DNA of 10,735 bases from Monoraphidium neglectum (Eukaryota > Chlorophyta > Chlorophyceae > Sphaeropleales > Selenastraceae). The notes beneath the pieces were generated by a model. That model worked only from the letters and a program-made list of their open reading frames with translations. It was not told where the DNA came from and ran no database searches. Where the stretch lies: contig NW_014012652.1 of assembly GCF_000611645.1 (NCBI RefSeq), forward strand, positions 1-10,735. Reading direction: 5' to 3'. Both the position numbers and the translations under genes were made by a program. Positions 1 to 7,987 of the stretch are shown piece by piece; the first letter of the stretch is position 1, and every line of letters begins with the position of its first letter.

Positions 1-445
1 CGCCCGCGCGGGGCGCGCCGCGCGGCGCCGCCGCGAACGCGAGCGCGGCCGCGTGTGCGCCGCCGCCGACCGCCGGCTGGACCTCCTCGTGCGCCACCGC
101 GCCCTGCACACCGCTGACAGACGTGTACACCTGGCCGTCCGGCCCGCGCTGCGTGACGCGGTGCTGCGTCACGTTGTTGCGGCGGCGGTAGGTCGCGTTG
201 ACCGCCACGGGCACCCCAGAGTCTGCAAACTCGAGCTGCGGGCCGCCGCCGGCCCAGAAGCCCTCCGGGAAGAAGCCCTCCTGGATCCATTCGCGGAGGC
301 CAAACAGGCCCTCCTGCGGCCTGCGCGGTGAGGGCGAGCGCGCGGAGCGTGTCGGGAGCCGGGGATCAGGTTCAAGGGCGCGGCCAGGGGGGCATGGCGT
401 GCATATACCGCTCAAAAGCGTTGGCCGTGTGCCAAAACGCTGCAC

Positions 446-525
<80 letters not shown>

Positions 526-1581
526 CACACACCCACCCACACCCACACACACACGCACATACTTACTTGCAAACGTGCGCGGACGCGAACACTCCACCCT
601 TGACCACCACAGGATGAGCTAACAATCGTCACAAGCAATTGCACGTACACAACCACACGTGCGCGTGCAATCACGTGTGTACACAGCGCGCGCGCACGCG
701 CGCGTCGCGCGCGCACCGCGTGAAGATGGAAGTGCCGTGTTTCCTCTTGACATCAGTGTACAGCGCAGACGCCATGGTGGCCTCGGGGGTCTTTCCCTGC
801 GCCTTCAGGAAGCCGCGCTGAAGTGCAAGCCTGGGGATACGCGGACACAGAGGGACCGGCGGCGGCGGTCAAACGCGCGCTACTGTGGCGCGTGCTCGCC
901 GCGCTGTGAACGCCGCAGGCAGCCGAGCGAATGCGACGAGGTTTCCGCGCGCAGTCGCCTCACTTGGTGATCTCTCCGGTTGTCATGAGGCGCCGGTCCA
1001 TGCGCAGAACCTCGATGGCGGCGCTCTTGAAGATGCCCCCCGCGCCCGGCACGGCGGTCCCCGCGGGACCCAGCGTTGAGCGCCCAGCTTTGGCCTGCTG
1101 ACCACGGGGGAAGGGCACAAGGGTGAGCGTGTGCATGCGCCGTGCCCAGGCGGCGTTATGCTGCACTCAGCTGAGTGCAAAAGTTGCATGTGCAGATGGC
1201 CAGCGGGGGGCGATCGGACAGACGAGCGCGCATGTGCTTGTATGCACTGCGGCCAAGCTCAGGGGCCTGCTGCTGTGGCGGGCTCCGTCGGCCACGGCGC
1301 TGCCCTGGCACGCAGGTGCTCCCGAGGCCTTTCCCGATCTAGACACCATGCCGAACGGCTCAGCAAAAGAAGCCAGTCGAGGGCGACATGCGCTGGTCCA
1401 CGCTTGCGTTCCGCGGGTCGTGGCATCATGTCCCAGGCTGCCGCGCACGGCTCGTCTGGCACATGGCTACATATCAATACCGCCAGGCACACGCGAGCCG
1501 CGGGCTGGTACCTACCGGCGCCTGTGGCGCGGGCGATGCCTCCCCATCAGTTCCAGAACCCCCAGCCCGCCTCTTGGGCAT
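1..1581 (-). CDS. HARE-HTH domain protein, 5' part (gene continues past left edge)
   Basis: Four exons join in phase on the minus strand: 1581-1516, 1097-964, 830-717 and 320 to beyond 1. Donors are GTAGGT, GTGAGG and GTGCGC; acceptors are CAG. The start ATG at 1581 has A at -3 and an in-frame TGA 15 nt upstream, and opens a short basic N terminus (MPKRRAGGSG). Residues 44-118 match the HARE-HTH fold (HB1, ASXL, restriction endonuclease helix-turn-helix). They carry FKSAAIEVLR, LMTTGEITKLAL, GKTPEATMASALYTD, IFTR and the closing EGLFGLREW, each as expected for the family. Family members are winged-helix-like DNA-binding modules in chromatin proteins, bacterial restriction systems and RNA polymerase delta, so a nuclear DNA-binding role is inferred. 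After the domain comes a Gly-rich hinge, a segment with YRRRNNVTQHRVTQRGPDG that I do not recognise, then Ala-rich sequence at the edge. At least 211 residues are visible. The domain call is firm; overall function and the exact N terminus are not. An upstream exon at 1860-2030 could extend it. Confidence 0.85.
448..561. repeat. (CA)n microsatellite with decayed 3' flank
   Basis: An uninterrupted run of 38 CA units spans 448-523. It is followed to about 561 by an imperfect stretch of CA and CCCA units. It lies inside the 396-nt intron 321-716 of the minus-strand HARE-HTH gene, where the transcript carries it as (UG)n. Predicted poly-His/Thr and poly-Val/Cys reading frames across it are artefacts of the repeat. 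Confidence 0.97.
651..716. repeat. Alternating purine-pyrimidine CG/CA-rich tract
   Basis: About 65 bp of mostly alternating CA, TG and CG dinucleotides, with CG runs at about 687-714, directly abut the splice donor GTGCGC (716-711, minus strand) of the HARE-HTH exon 830-717. Together with the nearby (CA)38 run this makes much of the intron prone to a Z-DNA-like conformation. No function is claimed. Confidence 0.6.
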
Positions 1582-1859
1582 CTTTTGAAGTTCTCAAGTC
1601 TATCAGGGCAACTCTGCACCCTCACGCGCGCTGTCAGGCCGGGTCAAGCGTGCTTCGCCTTTTGGGGCAGCACGCGGGAGTGTGGACGTTGAGCGTTCAT
1701 ATATTTGAGAAGTATGTGCGGAGATTTTTTGCATAGACAAGTGGCTACCGCACGACTAACTGTGCTGCTGCTGCGAGCAGCTACAAACACCGAAGTGGGC
1801 TCCCCAAGGCTCGCAGCAATGCGATTCCCATACAATCAATTTTGCAGCAGAATCTTTAC

Positions 1860-2030
1860 CTGCGATCATGTCGTACACCTCCCCCCCGTGCTGCCGGCCA
1901 TCACGTTTGACGCATGTCTCGAACTGGATGGGGATCCACCCCGCGGGCTTGCACACAGGTGTACTGCGGTCCAGCGCAGTCACATAGAACGTTGTACGGG
2001 ATGTATATGAGCGGGCAGGGCTCTCAGAGC
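1860..2030 (-). other. Unassigned coding-looking exon
   Basis: This minus-strand stretch is open and G/C-rich at third positions, unlike the flanks. It encodes segments such as RTTFYVTALDRSTPVCKPAG and WIPIQFETCVKRDG followed by GGEVYDMIAG. It ends at a good donor (G then GTAAAG, 1859 down) in phase 1, after which codon bias collapses. A possible acceptor is GCACGCAG at 2038-2031, also phase 1. I do not recognise the domain. Two readings are possible. In the first it is an upstream exon of the HARE-HTH gene, joining a phase-1 acceptor near 1592 (TTGAG) so that a few residues precede MPKRR. In the second it is part of a separate small gene. A possible first exon is the ATG at 2135 with excellent Kozak context (MAAKVVSS), but its donor GTCCAC is weak. 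Between 1582 and 1859 I see only an intron or leader, with no other gene. Confidence 0.5.
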
Positions 2031-2078
2031 CTGCGTGCCCTTGCTTGCCGCGCTGCAGGCCATGCTGTGGCTGCAGCT

Positions 2079-2102
2079 AGAGTTGACGCCAGAGTTGACG
2101 CC
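2079..2102. repeat. 12-bp tandem duplication
   Basis: The unit AGAGTTGACGCC occurs twice head to tail (2079-2090 and 2091-2102). It lies between the candidate exon 1860-2030 and the poly(A) signal of the WD40 gene. In one minus frame it would encode a repeated GVNS. It is probably a replication-slippage event. Confidence 0.9.
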
Positions 2103-2177
2103 AGGTGGACCTGACGACACAACCTTTGCAGCCATCTTCAGTTTGAGGAAAACTTTGATGCAGGCCAAACTTGATCA

Positions 2178-2182
2178 TTACA
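2178..2182 (-). terminator. Putative TGTAA polyadenylation signal of the WD40 gene
   Basis: TGTAA, the usual chlorophyte poly(A) signal, lies on the minus strand about 265 nt past the WD40 stop codon (2449-2447), a plausible 3' UTR length. The 2183-2446 interval is lower in GC and shows no coding signal of its own. It is therefore read as 3' UTR. Confidence 0.5.
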
Positions 2183-2446
2183 AGCCCAAACCTGACTCAA
2201 GCGGCTGGGCTTGGCCTCCGTAGGCATGTGGTGTGCGACTCTTGATCACTGGATGGTTCCAGGCAGGGCTGTATAGATTGTGGTGCCCCTCACAACTGAC
2301 TGACGCAGGCAACATCGGCACTTGCCATGTTATGAACATGATCATGGCAATGACCGGCTGCCACAAATGCTCTAAGCAAGATGAAGGGACAATATGCAGG
2401 AAGGACTGACTCAGGGGCAGGGCAGCACACGCCTCATCAGCACTGG

Positions 2447-5400
2447 TCAGCCAGCCCATGTCCAGCTCTTGACTTCGCCTGCGATGTCGGGAAACACCAT
2501 GTGGGATGAAAAGAATATGAGCGGCAGGCTGCCATGATCAACGAGGCAACCCTGCAGAAGGGATACAGATGTTCGGTCGGCTGCAAGGGCCATCACAGGT
2601 GCATGGCAATGTGCCGTCCCCGCTGGCTCAGAGCGCAGCGCCGCATGTTCTTGGGGCCATTGCACATCCTGTGCGCGCTCACCGCTGGAATGCGCCGAAA
2701 CTAGCACGTCTCCGCTGCCCCAGGCAACCGCGACCACCTCGTCGGAGGGCGAGGGGTCCAGCGCCGCGGGCCCACAGAGCGATGGCATGCCCTCCTCCAT
2801 GCCCTGCACATGCAGCAGGGAGCGTGCGATTGCAAAACTGGCTGAGGGTGGCGACACACCACTGCCTGTGTTTGTGTCGAGCCCAATAATTGCAACACCA
2901 TCTCTCAAGGCCCGGCTGTTTCAGTAGTCCTCAGAAGCACGAGTCGAGCACGCGAGCAGCACCAGCCACGTCAGATTCATCTTGTAGCATGTCAGCGTCA
3001 TCAGAAGGAATGGCTGACCCCCGACCAAAAGACTCACGTCCGCCGCGTTGTAGGATTCATACAGGATCAGCCGTCCGTCGCGCCCGCCAGTTACCAGGAC
3101 ACCCGGTCGCGACGGGTGCCAAGCCTGTGCGCACAGATGGGGTTGCCACACATCACAGTTCAAGCGAGGGGCCGGGCTCGTGACTATGACGGGACAGATG
3201 CCCGTGCATCAGCTCAAGGCAGCCAAATGTGCAGTCAACTTCTCTCCCTCGATGAACAAAGCTGCGGGCGCCAGAAGGGCCCCAGCATGCTTCAGGGCGC
3301 AGCGCCCACCTGGCACTGCACCGGCTTAGTGTGGCCCAGCGTGATGATGGGCGCGCTGCCCGATGGCCCTGCGCCGCCAAAGTTCCAGATAAGGCAGGTG
3401 TTGCCGCCGCTGCTGGCCATCAGGGGGTCGCCGTCTGGCGCCACCCCAAAGTCGACGCGCAGGACCTGGTTGTAGTGGATGGGTTTCACAGCGGGTCGAC
3501 GCAAGGGTGGGTCGGGATGAAATTCTTGGCGACTTCGTGTCAAATGAGGTGGGTGACAAACTAGCGTCAGTCCCAAGCATTGGGCTATCCCTGCACACAG
3601 TCCACACACCAGTTGGGAAGGGCGTGCACGACACAATTGGCTCGCATACAACGTGTGCAGCAAAGCAGCACTGTGGCCAGCACGCGCGCATGCAGTGCCC
3701 TTGGTAACCAACCGCACGCAGTCGCCGGCTGAGTTGTCACAAGCCCACCTTTCCGGAATACCCGCCGCAGGTGAGCTCCACCATTTCCAATGTGGTGCCA
3801 TCAGGCCCCTGCAAAACCGTCACTGGAACCCCCGCCTCTTCCTCATATTCATCCTCTTCTTCTTCGACGTCATTGTCCCCCTCCTCGCCCTCGCCAGCCA
3901 CCCCTGCCTCCGCCACAGCGCCCTCAACGGCCTCTGCCACAGGCCCAGCGGTCGCGTCGGACGGCCCCCGCTCAGCGCCTCTGCTGCTGCCGCCCGGCTC
4001 GTCCACACCCGCTCGATCACTAAGCTCAGCCGCTTCAGGCGCTGGCGCCACACCGCCCGGCCCTGTGGCCTCGCTGATGGAAGGACCTCCTCCCGCTTGC
4101 TTCTCCAAATGCCAAATGTGGACCTGCACCGAGTTGAATGAAAAAGGGGCGAGAGTCGGGAGTAGCAGGCTTGCGTGTGTGCAGCCGATGCTGACGGGGC
4201 AGGCAGGCAGGCGGGCCACCCTGGAGAACCGGCGAGCTGGCCGCGGGCCGCCGGGGCCGATCGCAAACGTTGTGCATCCAGGGCTGCGGCAAGCGGGCCA
4301 CCCTGGCGGGCTCAGGCCGCCGCCGCCCGGGCGCTGCAAAAACGGGGGCTGGCCCAATGGGGGATACATGCGAGCCCAGGCGGCGGGTGCGCGGGCTTGC
4401 GCTGGCCGCAGCGGCGTGAATGGGGCTGGGGCTAGGGCGCACCGTGGCGTCCATGCAGCCGCCGACGATCCACCGCAGGTCTGGCGTCGCGGACGCCGAG
4501 AGGATGTTGGCCTGGAGTGGTGCATGTGTGTGTGTGTGTGTGTGCGCGCAGGCTGGGCCATGCCAATGCTGTGACGAGTGGTTCGAGAAGGGTACTTGCT
4601 GCGTTGGGGCGATGCAGCGGTCCAGCGAGGCGCAACAAACACTCGACAGAGCGCGCCCCGCACAGCAGCCCTGGCGAGACGCGATGGTAGCGCGGGCGCC
4701 TGCAACAAGCAGGCGCCTTGGGCGGCGGCGGCGCGGCGCCGGCCGTGCGGGCGGCGCTTGATGCGGCTCACCCCGTGCTCCAATACCAGGCCTTTGACCC
4801 CCACGTCTGTCCCGAACAGGGCGACCCCGCCGTAGAAGGCGGCCAGCAGCTGCCCGCTCCCCAAGAACCGCAGGTCGTTGACCACGCCGCCCGCCACTGG
4901 GGGGAAGACGCGCCTGCCGCGAGAGCAGTCGACAGCACCACGTCAGGCGCCTTGCAAGGCCCCGCGCCTGCTCTTCAGGGGTGCCTTGCTGCGGCTTGCC
5001 TGCTGTCCTCTCACACCACGAGAAGGCCGAGGGAGAAGGGCCAGCCTCAGGAATACAGACTCTAATCAAGCAAGGTTGGCGACGGCGCGCACCTCACTGA
5101 CGTTGTCCCTGTCTCTCTGAGACCCCCACTTGAACCCACCTTGTTGCCTCTACATCTTCTGCACCCGGCTCAAAGAGGTGGATGCTCTTGCCGGCTGCGC
5201 AGGCGGCCAGGGCACCGTCGGGGCTGACGGCGACGCAGCTCACTGTATGGCCGTCTGGCGTCCTGAGGGGCGTTTGCGCGATAGCATGGGCGGATGCACG
5301 GGTTGCACAAACACCACAGCTGCTCCGCCCCTTTTCATGTCTGTGCAACCTGGCATGCCCATGCTCCCATCCTCACCATCCCAAGGTGAGGCCTCTCACT

Positions 5401-5916
5401 CGCATACACGACTGCGATAGGAAGGTCGAGCCCTCCACATGCAAGCAGCGGCAGCCGGCCTCCCCTCCCACTGAAAAGTGCCGCAAAGTGTCGCTGGACC
5501 CACCTATCCGCGTCCACACCCTCGCAGGCCAGCCGCGCTTTGAGCGTCCGCCCGTCGCAGCGCCACACCGCCGCGCAGCCGTCCTCGCCGGCCGAGACGA
5601 GCAGCTGCCCGCCAGCTGCAAATGCGAGGGCCGTGCTGCCGCCTGGGTGGCCCTCCAGCTTCCCGATCAAGTTCATGTCTAGGTCTAAAAGTTCAATCTC
5701 TTCCTCATAAGAGCCAGCTGCAATCAAGTCGCCGACGGGCGCCGTGGCGAGGCAAGTTGCCTGCTCGGCGAGGGTGTGAGTGCCTCTGGCCACGAGAGGC
5801 ACAGGCTGGATCCGCATGAACTGGGCAATTTCCTGGATATTTTGCAAGGCGAGCGGTTTGCAAGCTGGGTTAGGGGGCGGATGACATACCGTGTGGGGTG
5901 GTGCGCGCATGGGCAT
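2447..5916 (-). CDS. WD40-repeat beta-propeller protein with acidic insert
   Basis: Ten exons join in phase on the minus strand: 5916-5890, 5832-5504, 5262-5140, 4913-4772, 4511-4443, 4123-3749, 3465-3310, 3124-3038, 2803-2683 and 2478-2447. They give 1461 nt, 486 residues plus TGA. All donors have G at +5 (GTATGT, GTGGGT, GTGAGC, GTGCGC, GTGGGC, GTGAGT) and all acceptors are AG. About eight WD40-like blades can be traced, starting near residues 35, 75, 125, 165, 208, 356, 406 and 455. Recognisable strands include LVSAGEDGCAAVWR, VSCVAVSPDGALAACAAG, WIVGGCMDATVHIWHL, MASSGGNTCLIWNF, AWHPSRPGVLVTGGRDG and VLVSAHSSGEVKSWTW. The segment from LTCGGYSGKV through IWNFGGAGP to GHTKPV matches my memory of a WD40 family also found in bacteria, whose partners I cannot name. 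The exon 4123-3749 carries a long Gly/Ala/Glu insert ending in an acidic run. The role is presumably a protein-interaction scaffold. The start is the least certain part: the same frame stays open upstream to an ATG at 6180. Confidence 0.88.
4525..4544. repeat. (TG)10 microsatellite in WD40 intron
   Basis: Ten TG units sit 13 nt upstream of the acceptor (CACTCCAG) of exon 4511-4443. On the transcribed strand this is a CA run in the position of the polypyrimidine tract. It lies within the intron 4771-4512. Confidence 0.95.
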
Positions 5917-6180
5917 CTGCTGCCAGGGTTCGATTGTGCTGTGGCACACAGGGGCACTGGACCGCGACACAATGCACTTGCAGAAACTCCATGCAGCGTG
6001 GCGCTGTTGCACATTGCAGCACGGCGCAATCGCACCGGATCCATGGCAGGAACATCCATGGTCGCGTGCAGGGCCTCGCCCTTTCACAAAGCAAGCGGTC
6101 CTGAGACTGCAGATCACTGTTGCAGGGTGATTATACAAGTAGGCGATATTGAGGGTGTACAAATCCACAACCCAGAGCAT
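5917..6180 (-). other. Possible in-frame N-terminal extension or 5' leader of the WD40 gene
   Basis: The frame of the WD40 first exon stays open for 88 codons up to an ATG at 6180-6178, which would be the first ATG after the TATAAA at 6268. Its start (MLWVVDLYTLNIAYLYNHPA) resembles the end of a WD repeat: W, D, a hydrophobic strand, then H and V-x-C. The later part is Cys-rich, lacks the G/C third-position bias of the confirmed exons and looks non-coding. It may be a real extension, a 5' UTR, or contain an unrecognised intron. Confidence 0.35.
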
Positions 6181-6363
6181 ACAATATGATATGGGCAGAA
6201 GGGTCGGCGGTGTGCCTTTGAAAGTGACACCCTACTAACGGCCCGCTGCCGGTATGGGGGCATTTATATGAAGTTTATGCTGGACCATAGACATTGAAAA
6301 AATAATTAGACACCTTTGAGAGCTTTTAGATCGTGATCACCGGAAAGTCAGTTGCGGTGTTTC

Positions 6364-6441
6364 ATGGGCTACATACCATCAAGTTATCTGGAGGACACGT
6401 TTGTAGAGCAACACCGGCGTGTGCGCCGTCTGCGTGCCTGA
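6364..6441 (+). other. Possible upstream ORF in the GCN2 leader
   Basis: An ATG at 6364 opens a 25-codon frame ending in TGA at 6439-6441, about 200 nt before the GCN2 start. The peptide begins MGYIPSSYLEDTF and ends Arg-rich. Whether it is in the mRNA depends on the unknown transcription start. Confidence 0.25.
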
Positions 6442-6560
6442 GAACTCGGCGCTTTCGCGTGTCCTGTGCAGCGGTGGGGCGGCGCGCGTACAGTGCTCCA
6501 AGGCTCCATCCCATCGATCGCAGCCCTTTGCGCCTAGCAGCAGCCGCGACGCCAGGGCTG

Positions 6561-6593
6561 CGGCAGCGGCATCGGCAGCGGCAGCGGCAGCGG
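6561..6593. repeat. GGCAGC hexamer repeat in the GCN2 leader
   Basis: About five copies of GGCAGC, one altered to GGCATC, lie some 50 nt upstream of the GCN2 start codon. It is a G/C-rich low-complexity segment within the presumed 5' UTR. Confidence 0.8.
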
Positions 6594-6639
6594 GGGCACG
6601 GTGTCGTCCCAGCTTGATTAATATCTTGGAGGCGGCACC

Positions 6640-7946
6640 ATGGGCAACAAGAAGAAGAAAAAGAAGGCGGCCGCGGTCGGGGGTGCGCTCGCGCCTCGAA
6701 AGCGCTGACACTTACCAGCTGCAGATCATCCAGTACTGCTGCCGAACAGCACGGCCGGATCACTGTGTGGGCCGGCTCAGTCGCCATTCTTACAGCATGG
6801 ACCCCTGGGCCCCGTCCCATGCGTGCGCATGACTGCTGCAACGCAGGGCCACCCCCTGAGGTGAAGCAGGAAATTGCGGAGGAAATCCTGGCGCTTGAGG
6901 CAATCTATGGGGAAGACTTCCAACTGGACGCTGACGGCGTCGGCTTTGCGCTGCGCGTGGTGCCGCACCCGGGGGACGCGCAGGCTGGGTTCACGTCAGT
7001 CACGCTGCATGTCCGGTGCGCAGTGATGGGCGAACGTCAGGAGGCTGCAACAAGAGAAGCGCAGACGCTATCGATCAGCTTTGCACCGGCTTTGACGGCA
7101 GCCTGGCAAAATGGATGGCTCCCCGAGTATGCCGCTTCAAAATCAAACCCACGTCACGCCGTGCCGGGCCCGGTGCGCTGTGCAGTCGTTGCCTTGACCC
7201 TTCACTCCGAGCCCAGGCTTGCTGCGTCGAGCGCCACGCCGCGCCACAATTCATCCCCCTCTGCCGCAGCTACTCAGCTGGTTACCCATGCCAGCCGCTG
7301 CAGCTGCGGCTGCGGGACCCCCAGGGCCTCCTGCCAGAGGATGTGCGTGCCTTGTCAGCTTCCGTCGCCGACAGCGCGGCCGCCTATGCGAAGCAGGAGG
7401 CGATCTGCGTTTTTAACCTAGTGGATGAGTGCCAGGAGTTCCTGAGGTCGCGCAACGCGGAGGCGGCGCGGCGCGCGGAAGAGGAGCGGGCGGCGGCCGA
7501 TGCGGAGCGGGAGGGCGAGGTGCGGGCGGAGCCCAATGGGGTGTAAGGTGCAGCCTTGTTTGTGGGTGCGCTCTTCGAGGGTGCTCGGTCCGGGATGTAT
7601 GGTATGCACACGTGCAGGACAGCAAAGGAAGCCACGCCTGCATTTGGCAAATACCATGCACGGTGTCAGGTGTATAGATCATCAGCAGATCAATCATCAC
7701 ATCCTTCCGAATGACGTAATCCAAAAACGACCTCGACCGCAGGCGTCCTCGAGCGGCGCGCCGCAGCAGTCGCTGTGGCACGCCATGCAGCAGCGCCAGC
7801 AGGCCGCGCGCGACGCGGCAGCGCAGCAGCGCGGGGACGACCTCGAGGCGTCGTTCAGCGGCGTGGGCGGCGGCGGTGATGAGGAGCTGTTTGGATTCGA
7901 TGGAGGCGGCCTGTTTGCAGAGGAGGGTGGGTGCTCGCGCGCGTGA

Positions 7947-7987
<41 letters not shown>

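Larger units (their letters stand above)
6181..6639. promoter_or_regulatory. Head-to-head promoter region of the WD40 and GCN2 genes
   Basis: The divergent start codons (5916 or 6180 on minus, 6640 on plus) are separated by this interval, which holds no convincing gene. Positions 6261-6330 are markedly AT-rich for this GC-rich window. They include TATAAA on the minus strand (6268-6263), suitably placed for a WD40 transcript starting near 6235. No equally clear TATA box is seen for the plus strand. The rest (about 6340-6639) is probably the GCN2 5' leader. Confidence 0.5.

Noticed and set aside
53..331. Plus-strand open frame at the left edge
   Set aside because: The minus strand carries the end of the HARE-HTH domain (EGLFGLREW) in a frame that stays open to the edge; the plus frame is Arg/Ala-rich shadow.
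1877..2021. Alternative minus frame over the orphan exon (IPYNVLCDCAGPQ)
   Set aside because: It ends at a stop shortly after and has a poorer third-position G/C pattern than the frame reported.
2683..2908. Acceptor near 2920 for the WD40 exon ending at 2683
   Set aside because: The frame there needs a phase 1 or 2 junction, but the upstream exon ends in phase 0 at a perfect GTGAGT. The acceptor at 2804 (GTGCAG) fits in phase 0.
2921..3003. C/D snoRNA-like boxes in a WD40 intron (TGATGA at 3003-2998, CTGA at 2934-2931, minus strand)
   Set aside because: Box spacing is plausible, but the terminal stem is only about three pairs, one of them G-T, and no clean D'/C' pair or target match could be shown.
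4211..4306. 14-bp direct repeat (4211-4224 and 4293-4306)
   Set aside because: It is a short repeat in a GC-rich intron with no flanking structure of a mobile element.
3771..4574. Long plus-strand open frame of 267 codons
   Set aside because: It is antisense to the acidic WD40 exon and its introns, giving Ser/Pro runs opposite Glu/Gly codons. No domain is visible, whereas the minus strand gives clean WD40 strands and matching splice phases.
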